From Pinus tabuliformis (Eukaryota; Streptophyta; Pinopsida; Pinales; Pinaceae), in assembly GCA_031772625.1 (NCBI GenBank), contig CM062805.1, positions 804,231,592-804,295,591 of the forward strand: 64,000 nt of DNA, read 5' to 3'. A model generated the notes under the pieces. That model did no database searches. It was given only the letters and a program-made list of their open reading frames with translations, and was not told where the DNA came from. Every line of letters starts with the position of its first letter. Position 1 is the stretch's first letter. The translations under genes and the position numbers were made by a program. Below, in pieces: positions 1 through 11,013 of the stretch.

Positions 1-270
1 CAAGGGCTATGATCAAGTGGATGGTCATATATCTGCCAACAGGTGCAAATATCATAGTCTATACCATCCTTCTAGGAGAAACCACGAGCAACAAAACGAG
101 CCTTATACTTTTCGGTAATTCCATCTACTGCATGCTTTATCTTGTAAAGCCATTTAGAAGTGACAATTATCTTGTCCTGGGGTCTAGGAACTACTTCCTA
201 GACATCATTTTCCATAATAGACTCATATTCTATGGTCATAGAATCCTTCCATACTTGATGCTTGACGACA
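1..270 (-). pseudogene. Copia reverse transcriptase, N-terminal part
   Basis: The minus strand encodes the usual Copia RT opening, with a VVPRPQDK-type segment followed by SKWLYK. These blocks mark the start of the Copia RVT_2 domain. The rest of RT, including the YVDD region and RNase H, lies left of the window. It is part of the broken Copia element spanning the left edge. Confidence 0.8.
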
Positions 271-365
271 TTTGAGAATGATGAAAGCTCATTTTGTATG
301 ATCATGCTCATGATGGTTAGGTATCATTGATACCTGTTAGGTTTCTTACTTTGACGGAAGGTTCC

Positions 366-1110
366 TCAGGGTGAAACATGTCCTTCAACATCATCAAGTA
401 TCCCCCTAAGCCATGAAGGCCTCTTCCTAGAAGAGAAAGGCTCATGTGGATGAGGATCAATTGGATCCATGGGTTCTTCTACATCATGCATTGATTCATC
501 ATCCTTTTCTTTCGGTTCCCTGGTGTCGGCTTCTTGAGAGCTACTTAAAGTCGGAAGATTGTTCACCTTGCTGAGAGCCATATCTTCGTCAAACGTGACA
601 TCATGACTAATTATGAATTCCCTTTGACCGACTACATAGATTATATAGCCTTTAGTATTTTCACCATAGCCCACGAAAATTCCCTTCTTTCTAGATGCAC
701 CCAATTTATTTCTTTTCTCTTTCAGCACATGAAAATATACAGGGCTTCCAAAAATTCTAAAATGAGAAACATCAGGTTTCTTATTGGTGAACATTTATTC
801 AGGAGTCTTGGAACCCAATACTTGATAAGGGCATCGATTTTGTAATATATGGTGGTGTTTGTAGTTTCAACACATAGAAACTTCGGAAGTCTTTGATCAT
901 GTAGCATGGCCCGAACAGCTTCCACAATTGTACGGTTCTTCCTTTCCACCACACCATTCTACTCCGGAGTATGTGGTGTAGTAGTCTCCCTCTTAATGCC
1001 AACCTCAGGTATGCCTGAGTGAACCAACTATAATATATAGGAGGTCTTGGTTTGGCTTGAGGGGAATGGTCACCTTTTGAGCTTTCCTTCGGCACATCCT
1101 CGACATACAC
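366..1110 (-). pseudogene. Copia integrase, core and C-terminal region
   Basis: The core is shown by the MVERKNRTIVEAVRAML block near 950-900, which carries the catalytic-glutamate helix of Copia integrases (E-R-K-N-R-T). The C-terminal part, about 790-370, has FGSPVYFHV and KKGIFVGYGENTKGY, the linker typical of Copia between integrase and RT. The product would insert the element cDNA into the chromosome. The reading frame is broken. Confidence 0.85.
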
Positions 1111-1153
1111 CTTCTTTCTCTACTCAGAATTTGAGCATCCCTGTCACCATTTG

Positions 1154-1387
1154 TCATACAGGAAGTGGAGCTTTACAATAAAGGGGGACAAACCTCTGAT
1201 GCCAAAGTTCGGACTGAAGAGATGTGTCATAAGACATGACACCTAGCGGACTTCCATCGACCTGATATAATGAATCAACTTGAAACCCAAGAGTAAAGGC
1301 ATCTTTAACATTATTTTTCCATATACGTACCTTGCCATCATTGAAGGTTACCTTGTAGCCTTTGTCTTCCATTGCCGAGATGGACAC
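1154..1387 (-). pseudogene. Copia GAG-pre-integrase (zinc-binding N-terminal) region
   Basis: The piece encodes LWHQRF near its end, the motif of the GAG_pre-integrs domain just before the integrase core in Copia polyproteins. The preceding KVTFNDGKVRIWKN resembles the post-protease linker. It lies between gag (1414-2262) and the integrase core (366-1110), the expected order. It is a decayed fragment. Confidence 0.7.
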
Positions 1388-1413
1388 CAGGTTCTTTTTG
1401 AGGTCAAGTGTAT

Positions 1414-2262
1414 TTAATGCATCTTGGAATTTCTAGCCTTCTTGAATGGTTGTCCTCTTTCTTGATTCCCAACTCTCCTCTTACCTTTGCTATTGAATTT
1501 TTCATCCCTTTGATGGAATGTCATCCCTTTGATTTCCATCAAAGGGATTTTGATCATCATCCCAGTGTGAGTCCTTTCTATTAGGGAACTCCCTTGCATA
1601 GTGACTTGCTTTATCGCAGATGTATCATCATCCTTTTCTTCCACCCTTGTTTTTTCTTGAATGCATCTAGCCATTAATCCCTCGAAACCAAGAATTATAT
1701 TATTGTTCAGAAGAGTAGTCCTAAACACGTACCATTCGGATGGTAATCCTCCAAGAGTCGTGAGTGCTATTTATCTGTCAGTAATAGTCTCCCCAATAGA
1801 TAGGAGATCATTCTTGATCTAAGTGATTCTTAAGAAGTATGCTTGCATACTCACATCTTTACCCTTCTTGATTTCCCTTAATTTATTTCTAAGAAACAAA
1901 ACTTGATTTGCATCATTAACTTTAAATAAAATCACTAGTCTATCATAGATTTCCTTGGAGGTGTCCAGTTCAGAGATGTAGGCCACCAAGTGCTTGTCGA
2001 TAGAGTCCTGGATGATCTTCTTTGCTTTAATTTTTTTGTTCTTCCATTTGTTCCTGGTAGCAGGAGGTGCATTTGATGGAGGCTCAAAAATATTTCCTCT
2101 CACATGATCCAACACTCCTTGATCCTCAAGGGTTAGATCGATATACATCTTCCATCCATGATAGTCAGCTTTCTCATGGAGCTTGTCTTCCGTAGGAAAG
2201 AGTGTTAAGGGCCCCATCGTTCTCTTATGATAGCCTTGCTCTTGCTCGGGCTTTGTCTTCAC
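1414..2262 (-). pseudogene. Copia gag
   Basis: The N-terminal 147 residues (2262-1819) look like a UBN2/DUF4219-type Copia Gag: a YHGWKMYIDLTLEDQG block, then a LDTSKEIYDRLVILF block and a coiled LRNKLREIKKGKDVS segment. The rest (1728-1414) is a charged tail without a clear zinc knuckle. Gag would form the particle shell in the cytoplasm. The start lies right next to the primer binding site. The frame is broken. Confidence 0.75.
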
Positions 2263-2264
2263 CT

Positions 2265-2278
2265 CACCTCTGATACCA
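2265..2278 (-). promoter_or_regulatory. primer binding site, initiator tRNA-Met type
   Basis: The minus strand reads TGGTATCAGAGGTG immediately after the CA end of the LTR. TGGTATCAGAG is complementary to the 3' end of plant initiator tRNA-Met and is the usual Copia primer site. It fixes the inner LTR edge at 2279. Confidence 0.85.
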
Positions 2279-3300
2279 TGTTAAGTTATGGTATGTTCTA
2301 TGCTTATAAAAATTTACTTCTTTTTCTTATTATATTCCACAGATTAGCAATCATATGTATATAAAGTAAAGTGTAGATAGAACATTAAACGATCGACATA
2401 AAACAAGTTAAGATGAGAGAGAAGATGTGGCGGCTAGCCAGGGACAAACCCAACAATGTGTGGGGAAACCCTTTGATCAAATCTTCTTTTATCTTCAATA
2501 ATTCAGCAGAGAGAAATAGTACAATAAATCTTATTTATATCAGCAGTAGGAAACCCTAGATCAACAGAATCAGCATTGGTGGCTTCACCATCAAACTACG
2601 ACAGACGATATCTCACAAACTGACCGTCGAATCGGCTTGATTCCACCACCAAAATTTTTGGCTTCCAGAGGAGGTTCAGATGAACCTACAATGCAATTCA
2701 AATGAGGGGATCTTCTAGTCCATGCAAGTCAAAATTTACTTCTGTAGTTGCAACTTCAGTTTCAACAACTTCCTTCAAACTAGGGCAGTCGATATCTTGC
2801 AAACCGTCTGTCGGATTGACTTGATTCCAACACCAAAAGTTATAGCTTTCAAAGGAGGTTCAAATGAACCTACAACGTAGTTCTAAGGAGGATATATCCT
2901 TTTCCACACAGGTCAAACTATGGATCTGCAGTTACAGCTTCAGTTTCAGCAGCTTCCTTCAAACTAGGGCAATCGATATCTTGCAAACCGTCTGTTGGAT
3001 TGACTTGATTCCACAACCAAAAGTTGCGACTTTCAGAGGAGGTTCAGATGAACCTACATCGCAATTCTAAGGAGGAGATATTCTAGTCCATGCAGGTCTA
3101 ACTTTGGATCTGCAATTGCAGGTTCAGGTTCAACAACTTCCGGCGTCACATGTGTGAGAGAGAGACCCTTTTCTGCGCAGTAGAGAAGAGATTCTTTTCT
3201 ACGCAGTAGAGAGAGAGAGATGTGATGAGATGACTGAGTCAAAATGAGGAAAAGTCCTATATTTATACACAATGTTGGTGTTTGAATAGATGTGACTGTT
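2279..3300 (-). repeat. Copia 5' LTR (outer end approximate)
   Basis: The inner end is fixed by the primer site. A TATA-like sequence lies on the minus strand at about 3269-3256 (TGTATAAATATAGG), so the promoter is close to the outer end. The long part downstream of the TATA holds three 184-bp tandem repeats. The outer edge is a guess at the change in sequence character near 3300. Confidence 0.6.
2593..3144. repeat. three 184-bp tandem repeats inside the Copia LTR
   Basis: Copies start at the same AAACTA word at 2593, 2777 and 2961, giving a period of exactly 184 bp twice. Each copy contains a version of CGATATCTTGCAAACCGTC and of GAGGTTCAGATGAACCTAC. Copies 2 and 3 resemble each other more than copy 1. 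The spacing is near the nucleosome repeat length. Confidence 0.85.
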
Positions 3301-3429
3301 GGGGTTTTGAGCCTACATGAGTTGTAGGTTGGCTTGATAATAATTCCATAATCAAAATAAATTCATATCTCCATGAATACTTATCGGAATTAGATGATCT
3401 TTATATCAACACTACACCTCTCGACGAGG

Positions 3430-4506
3430 GGAATCTAATAAAATATTATCAGCCATGGATAAGATGAACCACATGAATTTTTGGCCCTAGTTGCCAATTT
3501 TAACACTCCAGAATAGCAAGCTAATAAGCAGAAGCAACCAGCAGTCGATCCTACCATCCTCAAAGCTCCAACTCATGAGGTAAGAGGCCTTGACAAGTCT
3601 CCTTATCTTTTCAGTTTTCAATCAGAAATTCAGAAGCTAAGAATACCTATGCCTCTGATTGAACCAGTGAAGAATGAGTCCTTCAAGAAATATATCCTTG
3701 AGGCTCTTGATCCTGATACCATCTAAGCGTCGATTGACTATGTAAATATGCAAAATGACCAACTAGCTGTTATTCTTAGCCCAATGATTGAAAATTATGA
3801 AGACAACTCCCCATCATTCTATGTCCCTCTGACTATTCATGATAAAATTCTTCATAATTTCCTTTTGGACACTGGAGCCAGCCATAATCCCATGCCCAAG
3901 GTTGTCATGGATAAGCTTGGTCTTGAAATTACCAAGCCTTATTAGTTGGCCTCTACGTAGCTTAAAAAACCAGTTTTCCGGATCACAGAGGAAGAAGGCC
4001 CACAGGTTTGGGACATATTCTTTAATGGGGCTTGCTCTAAGGAAGCTATAGGAACATGTGAAGTCCTTGTGTCCCCCACAGAGGAATACATTTGATCATC
4101 TTTTATATTAAATTTTCAGGTCACAAATGAAACAAGAGAGTATAAATCATACCTTATTATTCAGCAGGTGTACAAAACCTTCCAAGAAAAACATCCAAGG
4201 TTGAGAGCATATAAAGATGAGGCGAAATATAGACCATCTCTACTTGATAATGTCTAAAGTGTCAAACGTTTTGAAGTAGGTGATCAAATCAATAGGCTTT
4301 TGCAAGTCTTTGATGAATTTGCTAATATGCACATTGACCAAGAGAAAGAAACCTTTCATGGAAAGGTAAAAAGGGTCAGTTTTCAGTTTGGTGATTGTTT
4401 TCTCAAAAGGGATGCATCAAAGGAAGTATATGTTTTTGATGGCCCATTCAATGGGCTATTTTTGAACTTTATTTCAATTAAGGATTTCAAAGCCTTGGTA
4501 TCGTAA
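3430..4506 (+). mobile_element. decayed Ty3/Gypsy fragment: protease joined to second RNase H
   Basis: On the plus strand, 3595-3945 encodes the end of gag and a retropepsin (FYVPLTIHDKILHN, LLDTGAS, MPKVVMDKLGLEITKPY). About 3960-4230 encodes a Tat-type second RNase H (IFFNGACSKE, VLVSPTEEYI, then KTFQEKHPRLRAY). 4260-4500 continues with the spacer usual after that domain (FANMHIDQEKE). RT, which should lie between, is not there. It is a fossil internal-deletion derivative with several breaks; no LTR could be assigned. Confidence 0.7.
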
Positions 4507-5064
4507 ATATGTTGTTTTCAAAGTTTCTATTTCATGCTTAATAGACTCCATGCCCAATGCAACACTAGGAGGAGGATTTGATCTTGTTGCAAATAGGAAA
4601 GGCATTGATCTGTAGTTCTTGAAACCTCACAGGGAGGATTTCATCCCGAGAAGGAGCCAATGTTAGCTTCACTGACAAAAGGCCCAAAATTGGATCCATA
4701 TATATCCTAAAAGCCTCCAAAATTTCTTAAGAATCATCCCAAGGGATCCAAATATGCTCCAAAGCACTCCCTAAGTCTTCAAAAGTGCTCAAAAATCATC
4801 CATCGATCGAAACAAGCAAGGGAGGAAAGCCCTTGGAAGGGCTAAAAATCACTATTGGGAGGCTAAAATGGTAAAAATCAGTGAAAAACCCACAAACACA
4901 AGCTTAAATAGAGAAGGAATAACCACCGTTAGATCTGGCCGATCAATGGTCTAGATCTAGGCGGCTAATCGCAAACAGCCAAGCAGAGGGGACAATTTAC
5001 AAGCAGGCACATGACACCACCGATTAATGATCACCAATGATTGGATCGATGGGGAACATATGCG

Positions 5065-5142
<78 letters not shown>

Positions 5143-6660
5143 TAGATAGATAGATAGATAGATATATATATATAAGGCCCGAGCATTGAGCGATCAACTA
5201 TTGTGATGGGGCCGCATCGCTGTATTGCATCGACACTATACCATAAGGCGGGGCCTATGCACAGGCGTATGTGTGATGCGATAATCGGACTTAATGACAT
5301 TATAGTTGGGAATTCATATATTTTGAGATCCGCGCCCAAGCATTTTTCAATGTTTTTTATCGTATTTTTGTTATTTTAATGAAATACAAAGGAAGCCTAG
5401 CAGCGCCGATAGCGTTGAAGCCCAGACCCGAAAGGGTCTGGGAAGCAGAATATATGAAATTTGAAGTCTGCCCAAAGCATTTTTTACGCATTTTTCAGTG
5501 TTTTCTCATATTTCACTATATAAAGAAAAACACACATGGAGTAGACGAATGCGACTTGCGATGACAACAAGGGTGGACTTGGGAGATTGATAAGCCATAT
5601 CTAATGATTTTTAAGTCCAAAAAGGACAAAAATGGGCAAGATTTTCACAAGGTTTTTGTGTTTATCTGTGTTTAACAAAAAGAACAGTTGTTCTAAAAAT
5701 CTAAAAGAAAAACAGAGGCCCGATATCTCTTCCTTAGCAGCATAGCCCGCCCTAACAAAAACAACAATGGAGCACACATAGCTAGCCCTAAATAGAATCG
5801 ATCAGGTAGCATAGACAGCATGACACAGCTAAATCAAAATAGAAAGGGTCATGGAGCAGACAGTGCATCTCATCAAACAAACATCATGGAGCATCTTTGG
5901 CTTAGGAGAACTCCCAGACATCGCAACAAGCCACCAAAAATATTTGAAAGCAGTTACTTTGCTGTCAGAAGCAGGAAAATACGATCCCATGCTTGCCTAG
6001 AGGGAATCAAATTAGTTAACAATGCATATCAGGCAGATTAAGACTCCGAGCCTTCTAGAGAGATCAGAAGCATTGTAAACAAGCTCTAAATAGCTGAAAC
6101 TAAGATGTAATAGAGGTTCAACTTTTGGAGATTATTCCTCCTCTATTCATTCAAGCTTCTCGTCTTCATTCTAGCAATATAAGCTTCTTTTTCCATTATA
6201 TGTTCAAGGTCCATTCTCTTTATTTTTCTATGCTTGCACTTGAACAATTTGGTTAGGTTTTCTTTATGTTTAAGGCCAGATAACTATCATCTTATCTCTA
6301 CTTTGATATATTAGATTTGCAAGCTTCTTTGCTGCCTGTAGCTAGCCATTTATATGTGTTAATATATATGCATCTGCCAGTATAGTCAGTAAGCTCATTT
6401 TCTTCCTGTAGCTAGCCATTCATATATGTTCATGTTTGAAATCTACTAGTACTGTCAGTATTCTCCATCTATCCATTGAATTTATAACTTATTGAGCATT
6501 AGTGGTCTAAAGCCTTGTATAAGTGAGAGTGTTCATGCATGCATTGAGTGAAAACAACGCTGAAATGGTTATCTAACTTGATCCAAACCATCATTTATTC
6601 CAATAGTTCAGAGAACAATATTGAAGATTATATGTTACTAGGCATCTCCAATCTACAACC
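4507..6660. other. non-coding stretch between two retroelements
   Basis: I see no protein family here. It has an (AT)n/(GATA)n microsatellite at 5068-5175, two copies of a GTAGCTAGCCATT-type word near 6340 and 6400, and short open frames without recognisable motifs (for example 5820-6041). It may include the tail and LTR of the Gypsy fragment to its left and a truncated end of element A to its right, but I found no copy of an LTR to prove either. Confidence 0.5.
5068..5175. repeat. (AT)n / (GATA)n microsatellite
   Basis: A pure AT dinucleotide run from 5068 to 5140 is followed by five GATA units to about 5160 and a second short AT run. Open frames reading through it encode only alternating I and Y and are artefacts. 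Confidence 0.97.
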
Positions 6661-6689
6661 TAGGAGAGTTTCCTGGAGTGATAACAGGC

Positions 6690-6997
6690 CCTTTTCGTAA
6701 GTTTGTGTCTCTCAAGCCCAAAAAGGTAGAAAACGATACTCGAGAGAACCGCTTGACCATTTTGGTCAAGGAATACTTTTTTTAAATAGCGTTTCCAGCT
6801 CGAAAAAGTAGAAAACTTATTGGAGACATGACGTTTCACAACCATGAACGAGCTCGAAACGACAAGGGCTCAGCTATCTTTTATTTTTTGAAAGGTCAGA
6901 AAAGAGCTAAAAGCAGACCCCCATTTTTATTCTCTTTAATGAATCAAAAAGGGAAAAATACTCTTACGAGTCAAAAAAGAGCTTAAGAGGGACTCGT
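6690..6997. other. tandem array of interleaved inverted repeats (pseudoknot-like), element A 3' side
   Basis: Successive modules have order a-b-a'-b'. Module 1: CCTTTT 6690-6695, TCTCTC 6708-6713, AAAAGG 6721-6726, GAGAGA 6742-6747. Another: CGTTTC 6832-6837, GAGC 6850-6853, GAAACG 6856-6861, GCTC 6868-6871. Another: TCTTTT 6877-6882, GGTC 6894-6897, AAAAGA 6900-6905, GACC 6916-6919. Last: CTCTT 6961-6965, ACGAGTC 6966-6972, AAGAG 6977-6981, GACTCGT 6991-6997. A module at 6775-6827 has one mismatch, and a plain hairpin (TTGACC/GGTCAA) lies near 6753-6769. Function unknown. Confidence 0.7.
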
Positions 6998-7463
6998 GAG
7001 AAACTTTTGCAGTATTTACCAAGCATGTATTGATCAGTACCTGTATCCGCACACCTCTTCCTACACAGAGAAACCCAAGCATAAGACCCATTCCACAAGG
7101 ATACATGATTAATGTTCAAAAACCAAAGTCAAAACCCTAAAAACCATAGTCAAAACCCTAAAAAGCATAGTAAAAAACCCAAAAACTATAGTCAAAAACC
7201 CAAAAATTTCAAAAAAAAAATCTATAACAAGGCATATGGTAAAACATAATTCACTTTGTTTTAGTTTTAACCATGGTAAAACTCCAAACAACGCGTACCT
7301 TGCGAAATTGAGTTGTCGATTTCTGGAGTTGTGGTGGTTCATTGCATTCCAAACCTTCTCCAAGTAAGTATTCTACCTTTTCCTTTGTGTTTTGAGTGCA
7401 TTTTAACCGTAATTTCAATGTTTTGGCTGAGTTTGGGAAGAATTTTTGTTTCAAAAATTCACC

Positions 7464-7632
7464 TCGGTTGTCGCAGATTTTCCCCTTGGGGTTGCGACGA
7501 CTGCGAATTCCAAACGGGCCAAAATCAGCATCATTGTAGGAAAGTGATGTACCCCTGTGACAATCCAAGAAATTGTAAACTGTTCAAATCAGACCGTCGC
7601 AACTATTTTAGAAACAACTGCGACGAGCGTGG
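7464..7632. promoter_or_regulatory. TCGTCGCA-type motif cluster upstream of the antisense gene, element A
   Basis: About six variants of TCGTCGCA or its complement TGCGACGA occur here (for example TTGTCGCAG, TTGCGACGACTGCGA, CCGTCGCAA, CTGCGACGAGCG). The same word is repeated in this element's LTR (19291-19500) and leader (18080-18265). The phrase TGTACCCCTG, followed by a GAC word, occurs both here (~7550) and in the LTR (~19421). Confidence 0.6.
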
Positions 7633-7727
7633 AAAACACAAAAAATTTATTTATACACCGTTATGGCATATGAAAATGAATCAATCGACTTCTAATAAGA
7701 GAATGTTTGTATGTGAAAGGTGCAAAA

Positions 7728-8942
7728 TGGCATTCTCATGGCAAGAACGCACACATGATGAAGATGACGAGAGAGGGGCAACTGATCCTCAATGCTTGCA
7801 TGTCCTCCAGAACTGCGGACTGCTAAAATTCTTCCTAACGCCACTATTGAGAGTGCAATTAGACCTCCTAGAATTCTTAATTCGATCATGGAACCCAACA
7901 GAGGGTAAATTCATCATCCGAGGGCAGGAGGTTGAGTTTGACACCACAAACATATATTTTCTTACTGGTTTATCACGACGAGGGGAGAGACCCTGCATGG
8001 GCGGTGTGCGAATCATTGGAGAGTCCTTAGACATGTTGATTGCACGAGCGTGCCTAGGGGCACGAAAATCATCCACTAGCGGTAAGTTACAGATTCCAAT
8101 AGTGAATGATCTGTCACTGCGTGTGTTTTTGTTCACGATCATGAGAGCAGCTGGTTCTCAGGCTCAACATGAGGCAACTAAAACACAACTGCGGTTGGCT
8201 TTAGATTGCCTCAATCCTACTATGTTTGATTGGGCAGAGGTAGTGTCTCTAAACATGAAGAGGTAGTTGACCAAATGCCAGAGAGGCGAGACAAAGTAGT
8301 TTGGGTATGGTTCGATTTTGATACCGCTCATGCTGGAGCGGGTACCCATACTTCAGTTACAGGACATGCGAGTAGGGTGGCCCGGACCACGAGAGACCTG
8401 AATCACTCGGTGGGCCCATGTGATGCCGTGAGGAGGTGGCGACTAGCCAGTGTCATGGGGTCCTAACTTCATGGAGTGGCTACATCGTCAGTAGGTGGTG
8501 GTTGAGGATTGGCCTTACGCAGGGACGGATTTCAGGGGAGACCCAAACATGCTACTTCTGCCTGGAGAGCAGTGGGATGAGAGAGGTAACATACTTGGGT
8601 TGACCACCAAACTTTTATATTTTAGTTTTTTATTGTTTTTGAATTTTAAATGTATATGCCCTAATAATTATGCTCAATTTTACAAATATCATACCTGAGA
8701 GACCAATGGGTCTTGCTCCTACGGCTTGGAGGGAGAACAAAGAACTTGCCTTGCCAACTCCATGTGGAGATGCAGAGGAGGAGATAGCCCGGAACTTGGA
8801 GGGCTTGATCGAGCAGATCCCTGATTACAGAGGGTTCGAGAAGATCCCAAGGCAGTACCAACGACACACCATGGGTGTGTCAAATAAGATTCATAGACTG
8901 CTCAAACGAGTAGTTTGGACAGTGGTCTACTATAGAGAGTAG
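7728..8942 (+). pseudogene. antisense PMD-like gene of element A
   Basis: The plus-strand frame from the ATG at 7728 begins MAFSWQERTHDEDDE and has the shared family blocks LQNCGLLKFF, TTNIYFLTGLSRRGER and FLFTIMRAAGS, then DWPYAGTDFRGDP farther on. These match the ORFs at 48727 and 28623. The family looks like the plant mobile domain (aminotransferase-like), found in host proteins such as MAIN/MAIL1 and captured by several plant transposons; I place it by motif only. The end of the first block has a GT donor-like site near 8586, at the place of the intron-like gap in the B and C copies. It is a broken copy and converges with the second RNase H. Confidence 0.6.
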
Positions 8943-9130
8943 CACCCACAATAGACTCCTAGGTTTCTGTTTCTGGTGTTTTGAGAGACATGTGTCTCGG
9001 ATTGTAACTTGAACATATACATTATTTTTTGGACATATACATTATTTTTTGAGCGCCTCGGTGTGCAACACACGATATACAACTATCTATGTTTTAATAT
9101 TACATTTGAATACTTGCATATAATGTTTTT
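8943..9130. other. convergent gap between PMD-like gene and second RNase H, element A
   Basis: This AT-rich stretch separates two genes that point at each other. It has a direct duplication of GGACATATACATTATTTTTT-like sequence near 9012-9050, and takes the place of the AT dinucleotide runs found in B and C. It probably holds 3' ends for both transcripts (inference). Confidence 0.5.
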
Positions 9131-9500
9131 TTATAAATTGCGTAAATGTTTGTCTAATACATGATTTTCCAATGCATTAGTTAACATATTTAGCCTTCTA
9201 GGAATGTGTTGATATGTAATGTAATCAAAATTTCTTTCCAGTAAGCTAACACGTAAATACAATCTTAAAGTTTGAGGGTTTCTGATGGAATAACACCCGT
9301 TAAGTTGAAGAACAACAAGTTGAGAGTCTAGATTCACAATCAATGCACGAATATTGAGGTCAATATCCTCAACCAATAATTCGATGATGATGCTATATTC
9401 AACGACATTGTTTGTGGTACACCCTAGACACACACCTTGAAGATCTACTAACTCACCGTGAGGATCGTAGATCACCCATTCCGCGGCAGAGAGATTCCAC
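9131..9500 (-). pseudogene. second (archaeal-type) RNase H, element A
   Basis: The frame contains IYDPHGELVDLQGVCLG, NNVVEYSIIIELL, LIVNLDSQLVVLQLNG and a YQHIPRRLNMLTNALENH tail. The spacing of E in EY, D in NLDSQL and the final N/D region fits the RNase H fold of the extra (aRNH) domain of Tat elements. It lies downstream of integrase instead of beside RT. It would help remove RNA during reverse transcription. Homologous copies are at 30039-30473 and 50105-50536. Confidence 0.7.
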
Positions 9501-9689
9501 GTACTGCGACAGGCACAATCAGCAAAATCGATATAAGGTGCAATAGAAATTTACACAAGAAGTAAAAAGACACAATAAGTGACAATAGCACCTACACACC
9601 AAGCCAAAAATGCACACACTGAAAACACACATGTACACAGAAAACACACGAAAGACTCATGCATAATATTTTTTAAGATAAAGCCCATT

Positions 9690-10919
9690 CTAGGGTTTAT
9701 CCAAGGGGTTCCCTTCATAGTCAATTAGCTCATATGCCCCTTTTTGCAGAACGCATTTCACAATATAAGGCCCATGCCACATAGGTTCGAATTTTCCTGC
9801 CCCCAGCTTATCATTCGCTTGATCATATAGCAGGACTAAATCTCCCTCAATGAAATAATGAGGAGTAACAATCTGATAGAAGTGAGTTTTCACTCTCTTC
9901 TTCTGTGCTTCGATGACTAAAGAAGCAAGTCAATGGGTCTCGTCTAGCCACTCTAGATAAAGAAGATGTTCTTCTATAGGAGTAGTATTCGGGAGTAATT
10001 CGACAGCTAACTTGAGAGAAGGTATTTCACATTCAATTGGAAGGGTAGCCTCCAGACCATAAACGAGTTGAAATGGTGTGAATCCGGTTGCATCCTTCAC
10101 TGAGGTATGGTAGGCCCATAAGGCAGAAAACAACATCAAGTGCCAATTAGACTTGTGCATTCCAATGGTACGCTGAAGCATCGTAACCAACACCTTGTTG
10201 ACGGCTTTGACTTGGCCATTGGCTTGAGGGTAATAAGACGTCAAACTATCGTGACACAAGCCTAACTGGGTCATTAACTTAGTCATCATATGACCACGGA
10301 AATGAGAACTGTGATTAGTGACAACCCTGAGGGACTCCAAATTGAGTAATCACATGAATGAATAGGAATTGCATAACTGTCTTACCGCCATTGGACAATG
10401 TAGGCATTGCTTCGGCCTATTTTGTAAAATAATCGACAGCAACGATAATATACCCATGCCCCCTGGTCGAGCGAGGGTTATAGGTCATAAAATCTATGCC
10501 CCATTTAGAAAAAGGGCCAACGGTAATGATAGGATGCAAAGGGGATGGTGGCACATGCATCTTCTGTTGGTAAATTTGGCACGCATGGAAGGAATGGATA
10601 ACAAGAATGCAATCATTAAAAATAGAGGGCCAAAGTAACCAGCACGGAGGATTTTTTGAGCAGTAGCATAAAAAGACATATGACCACCACATGTGTTGGA
10701 GTGGTAGTCATTTAAGACCCTTTCAGCTTCCTCAAATGCCAAACAACGAAAAAGAACTGAATCAACATCGAGATGGTACAAAGTGTCTCCAACGATACGA
10801 TAAGGTTGAGAATGTTGGAAAATACGTCTCCGAGCATCCTTATACAAATCAGGACAGAAGGAAGACATCTGGAGATAGACAATAATGTCACTGTACCATG
10901 GATCGAGGGTACTGATCAA
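9690..10919 (-). pseudogene. Gypsy integrase, element A
   Basis: Parts in order on the minus strand: zinc-binding HHCC region (NTCGGHMSFYATAQKILRAGYF), the core with WGIDFMTYNP, SHFRGHMMTK and YYPQANGQVKAVNKVL (the D, D and E blocks), then the C-terminal domain (GDLVLLYDQANDKLGAGKF and WHGPYIVKCVL near 9690-9893). The enzyme inserts the cDNA in the nucleus. The frame is broken, so the domain is a fossil. Confidence 0.85.
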
Positions 10920-11013
10920 GAAAAGAGTGTCATCCGGGATGCGATCCTATATTCGAGAGGGAGTGGTAGCAGACGATAATGAGCAAATCAACTCAGCGAA
11001 GGCGAGTGACTTC

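Larger units (their letters stand above)
1..3300 (-). mobile_element. Ty1/Copia element, 5' part, cut by the window edge
   Basis: Read on the minus strand, the order is LTR (from about 3300 down to 2279), primer binding site, gag, GAG-pre-integrase, integrase and the start of reverse transcriptase, which runs off the window at base 1. Integrase before RT is the Copia order. The element is a fossil with roughly ten breaks. Its 3' half and 3' LTR lie outside the window, so it cannot be dated by LTR comparison. The outer LTR end near 3300 is not fixed because no partner LTR is available. Confidence 0.88.

Noticed and set aside
5031-5339. 102-residue minus-strand open frame with runs of I and Y
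   Set aside because: It reads through the AT/GATA microsatellite; no protein family and no coding signature.
5340-6580. Possible host gene exons (short frames such as 5379-5564 and 5820-6041)
   Set aside because: No recognisable motif, no consistent splice pattern, and the region is flanked by retroelements.
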